Assembly: GCA_027576995.1 (NCBI GenBank)
Contig: JANBQC010000256.1
Coordinates: forward strand, 1-18,330
Direction: 5' to 3'
Length of the DNA: 18,330 bases
Source of the DNA: Dimargaris cristalligena
Taxonomy: Eukaryota; Kickxellomycota; Dimargaritomycetes; Dimargaritales; Dimargaritaceae
Of this stretch, positions 1 through 9,942 are shown piece after piece. The position numbers and the translations under genes are program-made. The notes under the pieces are model-generated. The model was not told where the DNA came from. It saw only the letters and a program-made list of their open reading frames with translations, and searched no databases. Positions within the stretch are counted from its first letter, which is position 1, and every line of letters begins with the position of its first letter.

Positions 1-8
1 CCCTCCAC

Positions 9-57
9 AATAGTCGGTAATAAGATGGGGAGCAACTACCTTTAAGGGCCGACTATT
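9..57. repeat. 9-bp inverted repeat at the window's left edge
   Basis: The arms AATAGTCGG (9-17) and CCGACTATT (49-57) are perfect reverse complements around a 31-nt spacer. A T-run follows, and the stop codon of the minus-strand zinc-finger gene lies just beyond. It could form a hairpin in the 3' UTR of that gene. A chance repeat of this size is quite possible. Confidence 0.3.
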
Positions 58-61
58 TTTT

Positions 62-442
62 TTAAGGCACTGGCTTATACTCACACACAATCTCATGGTA
101 GGCCAACTCGCGCATATCGCTGTGGGACTCGGGACAATAGGCACATCTCTCCGCATGATACTTAGCATCATGTCGCTGACGCCTATAGCGGGAAAAAAAC
201 ACCGCCGGACACGACAGACAACGGTAACGTGGGTAAATGCCTCGCCGGGTCGATTTCAATTTCCTCGCCTTTGGGGAAACTGGGTGGCCATTAAGCAATG
301 ACTGACCACTACCCGGCGAGCCGACTGGCGGAATATTGCCTAGGAGGCTTTTGGAACTACCGTCGGACACCCGTTTACAAGCGGATACTGCTGCGAATTC
401 CTCCTGATGGACTAGAGGCAGTGCAAAATCAAGTTGGGCCAT
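62..442 (-). CDS. Small C2H2/C2HC zinc-finger protein, 126 aa
   Basis: A 126-residue protein with two adjacent C-terminal zinc fingers. Finger 1 is C75-x2-C78-x12-H91-x4-H96. Finger 2 is C100-x2-C103-x12-H116-x3-C120, a CCHC variant. A basic stretch (about residues 58-75) precedes the fingers and the N-terminal half is low in structure. The finger order, the short linker and the YRCxxC entry into finger 1 match the two secreted zinc-finger paralogs at 9943-10701 and 16515-17435, so it is probably a distant relative. I chose the ATG at 442 because a strong TATA-like box lies about 195 bp upstream and no ATG occurs between the two; the open frame upstream of that box is probably not translated. 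The in-frame codons just before the ATG would encode a hydrophobic stretch resembling a signal peptide, but without a start codon, so secretion is not shown. Its target (DNA, RNA or protein) is unknown. Confidence 0.6.
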   Translation of the reverse strand: MAQLDFALPLVHQEEFAAVSACKRVSDGSSKSLLGNIPPVGSPGSGQSLLNGHPVSPKARKLKSTRRGIYPRYRCLSCPAVFFSRYRRQRHDAKYHAERCAYCPESHSDMRELAYHEIVCEYKPVP

Positions 443-2409
443 TTTTAGAACTAAGCAGCTGCAGTAGGCCAAGGTGAGTAGGAAATAGGGTAAAGAGCTA
501 TGATAAATGAAAGTCGGCCAAATAATATAATAGCGGGAAATAGGTAACTGATATATGCAATTCCAAGTAGTATAATCGAATGACAATGATGATGATAAGA
601 ATAATTGGCGAGTTACAAGGTGGCGGGAAGTATACCTTTTATATAAGCCGGGGTGGCACGCATGTGGGAAAGGGGGAACCAACATCTTCACGTTTCACTG
701 GAACTGTGCACATTGGTGGCGGGGTTGTGCTGCGGGGATTGCCCTTGTGAGATATCGGGATTGTCCAATGTAGCCCCACCCCATCCTTCTTGGGCCATAG
801 AACAATAGCAATGGGTCATTGACTCCCGTATTTTTAAAACCTCATGACCGTGAATTTCCACTACTCCTTCTTCCTTTGGTTTCATCCCTAGCAGCACCTT
901 CTGACTGTATCGTCTGGCCTTGTTTACGAAGACACTGCAATGTATGAATCCCCCCTCCCTTCCTCTATCACCTATAAACGGACGTGGCCATTGGATAATA
1001 GAACATTAAAAATGCTCTGATTATTGATTTCAAGATTATACTCTTAGGGGCGCTGCAATAACAGGGTCCGATACTTCACATGGGCTATCCCTGACGGGGT
1101 TATCCGCGATGAACGCAATCTATCTATCTGCCACCGCCATCACCACCTATCTCTTTGATATAACTTCAAATTCGGGGTACCTTCAGGCCTTCCATTACTT
1201 CCTTGCAACCGGGACTGCCTATTGTTCGCTGTTGTCCCCATGCACCCCATCCCAGGCTATAGGCCCTTACAGAATCACACCTAACTTGTCAACTATATCT
1301 GCATCGGGACTGGCTTAATACCATATAGTAACTTCTCACCTGACTAACTTAGGGATATACGCATCTTTGCAGCGCTACACTGGGCTATTCGATAAGCCGA
1401 CTATATATATCGGAGTTATAGCCTGCCGCGACATTATTTACCCTTGGCTATGATTGAATTGTTTATCATTATCAGGGTTTGGCCAGGCCGGACTGGATTA
1501 GCCAAATCTGGCCATCAACATGGTCAATAAGGGACTTTGGTTAGTATCTACAGTAACGCAGTTCACCTTTCCTATCCCCATGTTCCCCACCATAACCGGT
1601 GGGTGGGAATCAATGACATGTCTAAAGGTCTGCCTACTAATCAATGCCCGCCTATCCACAATAACAATGTTTTGGCACAGTAGTCCGAATTTCTACCACT
1701 ATCGAGTGAAACACCTGCAATATTCACATACATTTGTTCACGCTAACCGAACAAGGGCAGGTAATTTTTTGACCCTAAGATTTGGTAGGAGACAATTCAA
1801 TGGTGCATAGCATGTCCCTTAAAGCATCCATAATTCCATTTATCCCTTTCCAAGTCCTCATATGGTAACCAATGTCAGCCGCAAACCTTCCATTTACACT
1901 TCAAAGGCCACCCGATGCGACCTATGTTTCAGGATTAGCCATGCCTTAAATTCCTGGTGGTCAATTCCTCTGTTTGTATCCTACCAACTTTAAAAAACCC
2001 GCCTGCATATAACCGACCCGCGATTAATTGTGTTGCCCCGAATTACACAATAGCCGCCTTACTCCTCGCATTTCCCATATCTGAGTCATGTATCCCGCTT
2101 GCCTAACCTTACGCTATGCCCTGCGGTGCTTCCACATACTCCTGCTCCTAGCGAAGTTTCTGGTTGAATAAATAAACTAGGATGGAACCAAGCCAGCAAA
2201 AAAAATAAATCGAAAAAGTAATCAGGTGGGGTAGGGCTTCCCTATTCCTAAAGCAATCGTCCTGGCTAGTATGCCATTGGCACTTTTATTATGAATCTCA
2301 TGCAACTGTCTAGAACTCCTGAAGGGTGCTATTGTCCGACATTCAAAGATCAAGTAAAATAGTATAAAGGGTTGATTCACGAGGTATACTCATAGATATG
2401 GGTAGTTAA
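443..2409. other. Upstream region of the zinc-finger gene and intergenic DNA
   Basis: Apart from the TATA-like box near 640, I recognise nothing. The two longest ATG-started plus-strand frames (1109-1318, 69 aa; 1520-1810, 96 aa) have no familiar motif, coding rhythm or splice context and look like chance. CpG content is ordinary, unlike the right end of the window. Confidence 0.5.
636..645 (-). promoter_or_regulatory. TATA-like box for the small zinc-finger gene
   Basis: On the minus strand this reads TATATAAAAG, a close match to the eukaryotic TATA consensus. It sits about 195 bp upstream of the ATG at 442, and the lack of any ATG in between supports that start. Confidence 0.45.
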
Positions 2410-2415
2410 TTTATT
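2410..2415 (-). terminator. AATAAA polyadenylation signal of PEX12
   Basis: AATAAA on the minus strand, about 130 nt downstream of the PEX12 stop codon, a plausible position for its mRNA 3' end. Confidence 0.45.
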
Positions 2416-2545
2416 AAGTTTAAGTAATTTACAAATTGGCGATTTTCAGTGGAATTCATGTTTCGATTATTCGTATCGAATGGCTGAATACTTTTGGGCC
2501 AATGTGGATTCATGTTGGAGAGGAAAAGGTGTCCCTGCTTGTCAT

Positions 2546-4739
2546 TTATGGATTGGAGTATAGTTTAGTGATCGCGTTGGATGTAGCAGGAACCAAAGTG
2601 ACTGGGCAGTGCCCGTACTGTTCGACATAGTTGTGTAAACATGGGTAGCAACAGGCGTAACCCGAATCGGGGATAATCGCGGGATTGGTCCGTACGTTAT
2701 GACAGATGGGGCACTGGCGGGGGTCATCCGGTAACGGAGTTCCTTTTGAACTCGGCTAAAATGGCGGGCAAAAGAGTAAAAGAGAACCCCAGGCATTGCA
2801 TACAAAATGAATTAAGGCTGTTGTTAGTTTCGGGGCATGAGAGGCCTTATAATAATAGGCAAAATTTTGGCGCAATTAAGGTATTATACAAGGAGGAGGT
2901 CGTCCCCCTCCCAAATAATAATAATCATCAATTGGATATTATTCTAATTATTGATTGATTTACCTTGAGTGATTTGGGTGGTAGCGGAACCGGGATACTC
3001 AGCGAGGATTTGTAAAAATCGGAGGTATACCACCACTCCAAAAACCGGAAGAAAAAGACCGACATGGGCAGGACCACATTAAGTAGATCCAACGGAATTT
3101 CCGAAATGTGGGACGCTAATAAGCGAAGTCGTTGGGCGGTGCTCAAGCCGGGCTGTTGGAAGATATCCATGATTCCTGGGGCATCGGTTTGGGTATCCAT
3201 CTATGGACGGGGGAATAAATAGATGGTATGCGCAAGGCGTAAGCAAATGAGGTGCGTATGATAGTGAAGTAGGGATTGGTTTCTATCGGGTTGTTTCCGA
3301 GATAAATAATCAAGGTCAATCAATTTGTAAAAAAAAAAGGGGGGCATTCGGGTGGCAACTTACATAGTCGGCCATGGTCATACGCTGTACCTCGATACCC
3401 ATGTATTGCAGCCACGGGGAGTAATAGCGGGTTTTTCCCAATAGGTAGGCGAGGTTGTAGCCAAGGGGAAGTAGATGGAAGACTGCGTGGACGTAGGGAT
3501 AGATCATGACGAATAACCGTTTAATCCATGTCCGAAGTCGTTCCTTGAGGGGCTGGCGACCGCGAAAAAATAAAAAAGCAATGATCAAGACCCGCAATTA
3601 TTTTATAGCGGCAGGTTAGCTCTAGGCGGACAAGGCATATTGGGTCAAGGAGGGTAAGTATAAAGGGGGCCAGAGTTGGTGTGGTGTACAATAGTAAGAA
3701 ATTGACGAATAGTAACTTACAATAGCGGAGGGAAGTCGACTGGGATCGGTATCATCGACGGTCTGCCACTGGTCCCCGAATAAGAGGGCTACTGCACCGC
3801 CACTGTGCTTTTCATAGATTAGATCAAGCTTGCCCTTGAGGTAAGGAACGACCACCTAATAGTAATAATCAAGGAATGCAGGTGAGGCGGATAAGGTTAA
3901 CGGAGTAGCTATTAATCCGTGGTATGCAATATCATAATCGATTACGTGGAGATTCGCCAGACGAAAGTAAGTATGGGGCTTCTCCGATGACTTACTAGAA
4001 AACATAGCGATCGGGTAATGTCCCGGGAGTTCAATTTAGAGCTGGAACGGAGGGGATCGGTGCTGACCCGCTTAAGGCCATAGATGTTCTCGGCAAAGGA
4101 GCTGCCTAGAAATGGTATAGTTACGGGGGTGTAGCATCATAATGTACTCAGTCTATATTCATGACCACAAAACATGGCGTGGGGTCAAATTCACAAGGGA
4201 CTAATAAAAACACTCTCGAAGTAGACTAAACTACCTACCATAGCGGCGCAAATAGTGCCGGTCAACCAGCAGCATCAATAGGGCGTACAGTTCGTCCTGG
4301 CGGTTGACCAGGCGTAGGAGATAGCGCGGATACCGCTGGGCGTATGTCTAGTAAGGAGAGGGAGTTTCAGTATAAATGTCGCGGATGTGATAATGAGTAC
4401 CAGTGAGTTTAGTCTCGGGGGTGTATATCACACCCACTCCTAACACGCAAATGAGATAGCACCCGTAGGCACTTCCTAAGGCATTCCAGTGGACATGCGC
4501 CGCACGGACCAATCAGTCAAGCGGGAAATGACTATTGGGAGGGGAATGCGGCGAGGAGGACAACCCCAAGGTCAATAATGTCTCTGACCATAGACCGGGG
4601 GAAGGGTTAGTGCACGTACCGCCAACACGTAGGATAAGGCGGGTTTGAATAAGCCGCTGAGTTTGTCCTGGGCAAACAATTCGAAGAGGGACGGCTGGGC
4701 AGCGGCCTCTGAGCCCGTTAGGTCACTCATAAACTCCAT
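2546..4739 (-). CDS. PEX12: Peroxin-12, peroxisomal RING E3 ligase subunit (7 exons, 369 aa)
   Basis: Joined exons on the minus strand: 4739-4620, 4347-4239, 4105-3996, 3855-3721, 3552-3364, 3200-2964, 2755-2546 (1110 nt). All six introns are GT-AG (272, 133, 140, 168, 163, 208 nt) and the reading frame stays open throughout. PEX12 features appear in order: [10 protein letters not shown] near the N-terminus, [14 protein letters not shown] with DRHYL, a [11 protein letters not shown] motif, a [10 protein letters not shown] membrane segment, [17 protein letters not shown], and a C-terminal RING-like domain starting CPIC (315-318), then C335/C336, C339, H341, H349-C350. Length fits the family (human about 359 aa). 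In known species PEX12 forms, with PEX2 and PEX10, the peroxisomal membrane complex that ubiquitinates the import receptor PEX5 for recycling. The start is the first ATG of the leader, in a good context (GCGCCATGG). MSD, three codons on, is an alternative start. Identity is nearly certain; individual splice sites are slightly less so. Confidence 0.94.
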
Positions 4740-5050
4740 GGCGCGGGTATTTCTCGGGGGATGGGTTCGGTAGCCGGGGACAATGGATGGTGTATAGAGG
4801 AGGGAGGAGACGGACCCGTGAAATGCAATGGGAGAGTGGAAACGAGGAAATGGGGGGCAATGCAAGGGAACTTGAATATAGTTTTGGGTTGGGAAGTTGC
4901 TGGCTAGGGAAACTACTACTAGTCAGGAAGCCGCTTGGGAGGGCTTTTGTCTTGGTAAGCTTGTGACTGGGATTATAGAATAATCTACCCAAAGACATAT
5001 CATCCCACAACCCAATGAGACCGGGGGGGGGTAATAGTGGAGGAAACATT

Positions 5051-5064
5051 GTCACGTGACCAAT
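5051..5064. promoter_or_regulatory. GTCACGTGAC palindrome with abutting CCAAT box
   Basis: 5051-5060 is a perfect 10-bp palindrome containing CACGTG, the core bound by bHLH factors of the Cbf1/USF type, and matches the full GTCACGTGAC form. CCAAT follows at 5060-5064, the core bound by the NF-Y/HAP complex. It lies about 310 bp upstream of the PEX12 ATG and 530 bp upstream of the CBF5 ATG, so it could serve either gene or both. Binding is inferred from sequence only. Confidence 0.45.
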
Positions 5065-5481
5065 TGATAGACCTGTTATAGAGGCTTGGATTATGGGGCC
5101 TGTCCTGTTATTTCGCGCAGCGCTTAATGCACACGATACCTTATTAAAAACTTTTTGGACAATTTTCCAAGAAAGGTCGGGTTTTTTTTCACCTGTAGAA
5201 CGATGATTGATAGATACAGGTAGGAGAGAGAAAGTTGGTTGGCGGTGGGTGTGTTGTTTTATTAGGCGGGCGCGGGGAGAAGAGAGCAAGCTCCATACTG
5301 CTAAGCTACACGCCTATTCAAGCTCATTAATGCTATGAGGCCCCTCGGGAAGAAGAAAAAAAAAGCGGAAAACAGTCGCTACCAATAATTAGAGAATAGC
5401 CTCTTCCCCTTCTATGGTGGTAGCTCGCTATCCTCACTGCTGGCCTCTTGACTTATTATTTTCCTACTAAAACTAGGCTGA

Positions 5482-5489
5482 TTTATATA
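5482..5489 (+). promoter_or_regulatory. TATA-like box of CBF5
   Basis: TTTATATA about 100 bp upstream of the CBF5 ATG. It is followed by a run of ACGCATA-type short repeats and a leader with no ATG before the start codon. Confidence 0.45.
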
Positions 5490-5588
5490 CACGCATATAC
5501 GCATACACGCACACTACGCGCCCTTGCTAAATATATCTCTTCGTCCTCCTTTGACTTCACTTCATAATACATACATATCCTTGTCACC

Positions 5589-7013
5589 ATGGTTGCCAGT
5601 CTCAGTCAGCAACAGCAGCAGGGCGACTTCGCTATTAAGCCCGAGAGCAAGACCGTTGCCCTCGATGCCTCCGAGTGGCCCCTGCTGCTCAAGGATTTCG
5701 ACAAGCTGAATATCCGCTCCAACCACTACACCCCGATCCCCAATGGCTGCTCCCCGCTCCGTCGCGATCTGGCCACCTACGTCAAGTACGGTGTTATCAA
5801 CCTGGACAAGCCCTCCAACCCTTCGTCCCACGAAGTCGTCGCCTGGATCCGCCGCATTCTCAAGTGCGAGAAGACCGGCCACAGCGGTACCCTCGACCCC
5901 AAGGTGACCGGTTGTCTGATCGTCTGTATCGACCGTGCCACCCGTCTGGTCAAGTCCCAGCAGGGCGCCGGTAAGGAGTACGTGGCCGTGCTCCGGCTGC
6001 ACGATACCCTCGACTCCGAGAAAACTCTGTTGAACGCTATCCAGACCCTGTCCGGTGCCGTGTTCCAGCGCCCCCCGCTGATTTCCGCCGTCAAGCGTCA
6101 GCTGCGTATCCGTACCATCTACGAATCCAAGATGCTCGAGTTCGACAATGACCGTCACCTCGCCGTCTTCTGGGTCAAGTGCGAAGCCGGTACCTACATC
6201 CGGACCCTGTGCGTCCATTTGGGTCTGCTCGTCGGTGCGGGTGGTCACATGCAGGAACTCCGGCGGGTGCGCTCCGGAGCCACCTCCGAGAACGACGATA
6301 TCGTCACCATGCACGATGTGCTGGACGCCCAGTGGACTTTCGAGAACACCAAGGACGAGTCGTACTTGCGTCGCGTGATCCGGCCCCTCGAGTCCCTCCT
6401 GGTCCACTACAAGCGTATCGTGGTCAAGGACAGCGCCGTCAACGCCATCTGCTACGGCGCCAAGATGATGATCCCCGGTCTGCTCCGTTTCTCGCCCGGT
6501 ATCGAAGTCAACGACGAAGTCGTCCTCATTTCCACCAAGGGTGAGGCCATCGCTTTGGCTATTGCCCAGATGACCACCTCCGTCATGGCCACCTGCGACC
6601 ACGGGGTTGTGGCCAAGATCAAGCGGGTGATCATGGAGCGTGACACCTACCCCCGTCGCTGGGGTTTGGGCCCCCAGGCCTCCAAGAAGAAGCAGATGGT
6701 CAAGGACGGCAAGCTCGATAAATACGGCAAGCCCAACGAAAACACCCCCGCTTCTTGGAACAAGGAGTACAAGGATTTCACCGCTGCGCCTGAGACCGAA
6801 GAGACCTCCCCTGCTGCGGCGATCCCCACTCCCTCCACCTCCGCCTCCAACCCTAAGCGCAAGGCCTTCGAGTCCGATTCCGAGAGCGAAGCCGCTTCCG
6901 CGGAGGCCACGCCATCCAAGAGCGAGGCCAAGGCCAAGAAGGAGAAGAAGGAAAAGAAGGACAAGAAAGAAAAGAAGGAGAAGAAGGAGAAGAAGAAGCA
7001 GAAGTCCGATTAA
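5589..7013 (+). CDS. CBF5: Dyskerin/Cbf5, H/ACA snoRNP pseudouridine synthase (474 aa)
   Basis: Full-length, intronless Cbf5/dyskerin. In known eukaryotes it is the catalytic subunit of H/ACA RNPs, which convert uridine to pseudouridine in rRNA and snRNA under guide RNAs with Nop10, Nhp2 and Gar1; it also stabilises telomerase RNA in many species. It acts in the nucleolus and Cajal-type bodies. Domains: dyskerin-like N-terminal segment (about 30-85), TruB-type catalytic domain (about 85-270) with the [12 protein letters not shown] motif carrying catalytic Asp103, the [10 protein letters not shown] and [12 protein letters not shown] motifs, a PUA RNA-binding domain (about 276-350), and a lysine/glutamate-rich nuclear and nucleolar targeting tail (about 430-472). 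Length agrees with other fungal members (yeast 483 aa). The ATG is in a strong context (GTCACCATGG) and is the first in the leader. The gene is GC-rich at third positions, as expected for high expression, unlike its flanks. Confidence 0.98.
   Translation: MVASLSQQQQQGDFAIKPESKTVALDASEWPLLLKDFDKLNIRSNHYTPIPNGCSPLRRDLATYVKYGVINLDKPSNPSSHEVVAWIRRILKCEKTGHSGTLDPKVTGCLIVCIDRATRLVKSQQGAGKEYVAVLRLHDTLDSEKTLLNAIQTLSGAVFQRPPLISAVKRQLRIRTIYESKMLEFDNDRHLAVFWVKCEAGTYIRTLCVHLGLLVGAGGHMQELRRVRSGATSENDDIVTMHDVLDAQWTFENTKDESYLRRVIRPLESLLVHYKRIVVKDSAVNAICYGAKMMIPGLLRFSPGIEVNDEVVLISTKGEAIALAIAQMTTSVMATCDHGVVAKIKRVIMERDTYPRRWGLGPQASKKKQMVKDGKLDKYGKPNENTPASWNKEYKDFTAAPETEETSPAAAIPTPSTSASNPKRKAFESDSESEAASAEATPSKSEAKAKKEKKEKKDKKEKKEKKEKKKQKSD
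6936..7004 (+). repeat. KKE-type purine repeat in the CBF5 tail
   Basis: The 3' end of CBF5 is a nearly pure A/G tract of AAG and GAG codons, interrupted by single C residues at 6962 and 6999. It encodes the lysine/glutamate tail found in Cbf5 proteins. Tracts of this type vary in length between strains. Confidence 0.8.
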
Positions 7014-8084
7014 GAGATTCACTGGCGGTGCAATGTTCCGAGTCCCTTTTTGTAGGGTGCGAGAGAGAGAGAGAGAGGGTGGGGTTGCTTTAAATCATTC
7101 GTAGTAGTTTTACCTCCTCTTTTTGTACCCGCTAATTGCCCTCATATGTCACATCCCCATGTCTATATACCACCACCATTTTAATCTAGTGTAGTGTTAC
7201 GTCTTTTGCGCGCTCGTTTGATTCTTTTGACTAGGCGTTCGCTTCGGTCGCCACACCGAATTGTTGCTGCTGCTCTCTCTTTTTTAAAAGATACCCCTTT
7301 CTATATATAATCCCCATCAACGATAGGGGTTATTGAGTCTCTTCTCCCTTCCACCTAGTTTAGCTGAGCCCCTGATTTCTATAATTTCAGTGGACTAAAC
7401 GCATCCATCATTTATTATTTCTATTACTAAAATTTATACAGATGTTTCCACGTGCTGTAAAGCAATCCACTTTTATGAAATGCGTGAAATTCGCCCTGGC
7501 CCTCAGGAAGGTGGAGGGGGTGCTGCTGCTTAATTGGGCTATTTGCGACTAGATCTAGACTATATATTCGTGGCTCCGCAATCCAGATAATTGGATTCAA
7601 ATGATTCGAAATGGCTATAGTTCATAGTCTAGGCAACTTGGGAGATGGCTCTAAATATGCGCCTCTGTTTAATCAGCTCCTCCATTTTAAACCCCATGAA
7701 TTCGATATCTGGTGTGTGCGGGAGACTATGTTTTTTGCAGCGGGAATACTAAACCATCCTACAAATTTAGCATGTCGCGCCTCCATTTATCAAAAAAGGC
7801 GGAAGCAGAGGAAATAGTATAGTAGTGCCCAAAACTACTAACAGGCCAACCTCCTTTTAAATGGCTGCCGCTAAGCTTTGCCAACTCCCCACATACCACA
7901 CCTACCTTAGTTGCATTCCAAATCCTCTTTTTGACACCTTCCTGCCCTACCCTGCCCTGTACTGTTATTTACTATCCCTCCATTCCAGGTTCCATCAGAT
8001 CAACTTTGCATTCTTTTTCTCTCCAGCATTTGACGTGGCTATTACGTCCCCTCTGTTTATTTACATCCACTAGTCCAGTGCACC
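7014..8084. other. CBF5 3' region, intergenic DNA and SmE promoter
   Basis: Contains a GA microsatellite in the CBF5 3' UTR and T-rich stretches. A 68-aa ATG-started frame (7611-7817) lies about 45 bp after a TATATAT motif near 7560, but it has no recognisable domain, so I do not call it. Upstream of SmE, TGACGT (8031-8036) and TACGTC are half-sites of the CRE type. No conserved gene is seen. Confidence 0.5.
7061..7077. repeat. (GA)8 microsatellite
   Basis: Perfect GA dinucleotide run about 50 bp after the CBF5 stop codon, probably within its 3' UTR. Confidence 0.9.
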
Positions 8085-8842
8085 ATGTCGTCCAACAAAG
8101 CCCAGAAGATTATGATCCCGCCGATCAACATGATCTTTCGGCATCTCCAAAACAAAACAAAGGTTCAGATTTGGCTGTTCGAACAAGTAAATACCCGCAT
8201 CGAGGGTCAGATTATTGTAAGTGCATCGACCACACTATATAGTACTAAAAAGCGTCTTCACTCCCCTCCGCCCTAAGTCCGCAAGACATGTCCATTACTT
8301 TTCTATCCTCAGAGTGCAACTAAGCTTACATTGTTTCCCTTCCCAAACTGGTTGTTTGTAAAACGTGGCAATCGACCTACTATACGCATTCGCGGTGCTA
8401 ACCTAGTTTATTACAATATACATTTCCTTAATTTCATCCATGTCGCGTTCCCTCCACCTATCTCCATCGACTTCTATGGAATAACGCACGCGCCTCCCAT
8501 CATTTCGGCCATTCACCAACTGTGTGACCAATAGGGTTTCGACGAGTTCATGAACCTTGTTGTCGATAATGCCGAAGAAGTCCACATGAAGAAAGCCACT
8601 CGCAAAACTCTAGGTAAGTGCAATGCTTCGCGCTAAATTTATTTGACTAGACTGGACATTCCCGTATCTACTACCCCGATAAACTAACTATTATTAATGA
8701 AAGGATTGGATACTCCCTTATGCATCTATGGACATTGCTAACCTTCCGCTCTTGGTACACCTATGGTATCCTTCTATTCTCCCCGAATTTAGGCCGTATT
8801 CTTCTGAAGGGCGACAATGTTACACTAGTACAGGCCGCTTGA
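8085..8842 (+). CDS. SNRPE: Small nuclear ribonucleoprotein E (Sm protein E), 3 exons, 86 aa
   Basis: Exons 8085-8216, 8535-8613 and 8793-8842 (261 nt with stop) join to an 86-residue SmE (yeast name SME1). Sm1 motif: [19 protein letters not shown] through [20 protein letters not shown], with the FDEFMN signature that contacts the U-rich Sm site. Sm2 motif: [13 protein letters not shown] near the C-terminus. Length is close to human SNRPE (92 aa). SmE pairs with SmF and SmG in the heptameric ring on U1, U2, U4 and U5 snRNAs. Both introns (8217-8534, 318 nt; 8614-8792, 179 nt) start GTAAGTG and end in AG; TGCTAAC branch-point matches occur at 8396-8402 and 8736-8742. Joining is unambiguous because the protein match is gapless across both junctions. 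A frame that simply reads through the first donor is an artefact. Confidence 0.96.
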
Positions 8843-8903
8843 TACCATTTCACTTTCTTTTATCCGGCCAGCTCGAGTCCGAAGATGTAATTTTGTGATT
8901 CAA

Positions 8904-8909
8904 AATAAA
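8904..8909 (+). terminator. AATAAA polyadenylation signal of SmE
   Basis: AATAAA 62 nt downstream of the SmE stop codon, a typical distance. Confidence 0.6.
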
Positions 8910-9230
8910 TGACACGTTGATCTGTATTTATGCTGCCCTAGAGTAGGCGCCTGTGGACTCCGGTGAAGGAATATTACCACCTTGATCCCTCTGTAGATTC
9001 TCCAAAGTGTAGCTGCCCATAGTATAGACATAGTCTGCGCACCGGAATTTCCGAAAATCATATACCATATAAAAAAGAGTACATTGAATAGGAAGCCAAA
9101 TGGGCTAACCTTGAAATGTAACAGTGGTAACCTAGGAATGTCAAAAATCGGGTTAGCATAGTTTTGACTTCGGATACATGTAAATTTTCCGTATAGAGAA
9201 AAGGGCCGCATATGGGGCAATCTATTCTAA

Positions 9231-9713
9231 CTATTACCGATTGCGGGATCGCCTGCCTCGGTTAGACAGTGTTTCCGCCTACCAAATACCTTGAATCATT
9301 GCCTCTTATCCACATGGTTCATGGTACCCGCTCATCACACGCTGTCTGGTAATAACGACTTCGGCGCTGCCACCCTACCACACCCCACAACAGTACAGGC
9401 TCGCCTTATGGAGATATCTGCCGCTATTGGAGTACCCATCATATAGACTAATCCTTAACAGGTTGGCTCAGTTTCCGGCCTTGCAATGCCAATCTAGCGT
9501 CACTAACCACCAATGCGCAAGAGTTGCTAACATTTAGAATGAGGCACTTGGGAGTAGCTAGTACAAGCCTCAGAGGAGACGAACTGTTCAGAGTCAGCAG
9601 GACAATCCCTTGTCTCTATCGATGAGAACACTCCGCCCAGCTCCCTCACCCCGACCGCCTCCACTAAGCAAGCAGCGAACTGTATCCATTTCGACCAAAT
9701 GACAGAAAGATGA
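9231..9713 (+). pseudogene. Possible unrecognised or decayed coding segments
   Basis: Two stretches open in the same plus-strand frame, 9231-9446 and about 9557-9713, give protein-like text (for example SGNNDFGAATLPHPTT in the first, and SIDENTPPSSLTPTASTK ending at a TGA at 9711-9713 in the second). Several in-frame stops lie between them. A GCTAAC branch-like motif (9526-9531) followed by TAG at 9554-9556 would make a fair intron end before the second stretch, but I see no convincing donor. It could be two exons of an unknown gene, a decayed gene, or chance. No family is recognised. Confidence 0.22.
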
Positions 9714-9897
9714 AGGGTATATATAAATGTATTAATTTCTCATGTACTCCAAAGGTCCCTTTGTTTTAATAAAATACTCATTATAATCTTTGGACGTTTG
9801 AACTAACTACATTTATCTAGTTTGTCACTTATTTAACCCCCTTTGGCACCATGATTACTAGTCCCCACTTGGCATCACTTTACCAACCACATAGATG

Positions 9898-9942
9898 CTA
9901 GCCATGTAATTTTAAATAATTCGCCCGAGTAAATGGGCGGGT
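9898..9942 (-). pseudogene. Remnant third zinc finger downstream of the premature stop
   Basis: Reading on past the TGA at 9945-9943 in the same frame gives 14 residues and then TAG (9900-9898). They align without gaps with the third finger of the paralog at 16515-17435: the F-T-x-A core, the LK pair and the finger's first His are all kept in register. The TGA falls exactly on the second Cys of the CxxC knuckle. The last ligand and the tail are lost at the TAG. This is a finger that used to be coding, or is read only by stop readthrough. Confidence 0.6.

Larger units (their letters stand above)
4740..5588. promoter_or_regulatory. Divergent promoter region between PEX12 and CBF5
   Basis: About 850 bp separates the two divergently transcribed start codons. 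It contains a perfect E-box palindrome with an adjacent CCAAT box (5051-5064), an A-rich stretch around 5352-5362, and a TATA-like box in front of CBF5. A long minus-strand open frame runs through it, but it has no family resemblance and overlaps the PEX12 leader, so I do not call it a gene. Confidence 0.6.
8843..9942. other. Region between SmE and the first secreted zinc-finger gene
   Basis: Holds the SmE polyadenylation signal, a TATA-like TATAAAAAAG at about 9067, and two open segments in one plus-strand frame (described separately). A 106-aa minus-strand frame (8900-9220) begins with TTG, overlaps the SmE 3' UTR and shows no domain, so I do not call it. Confidence 0.45.

Noticed and set aside
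4572..4865. Longer N-terminus and read-through of PEX12 exon 1
   Set aside because: The frame upstream of 4739 starts only with TTG. Reading past the donor at 4619 loses the conserved continuation that exon 2 (4347-4239) supplies.
4723..5289. 188-aa minus-strand frame upstream of PEX12
   Set aside because: It covers the PEX12 leader and promoter and overlaps PEX12 exon 1 in another frame, with no domain and Pro/Ser-rich chance-like text.
5562..7022. 486-aa open frame antisense to CBF5, rich in Gly and Leu
   Set aside because: It mirrors the whole of CBF5 and its low-complexity Leu run is the complement of the KKE tail. It arises from the GC-rich codon bias of CBF5.
7611..7817. 68-aa ATG-started frame between CBF5 and SmE, with a TATATAT motif upstream
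   Set aside because: No domain, no recognisable homology and no terminator context; the length is within chance expectation.
8900..9220. 106-aa minus-strand hydrophobic frame
   Set aside because: It starts with TTG, overlaps the SmE polyadenylation signal and contains intron-like signals; there is no domain.
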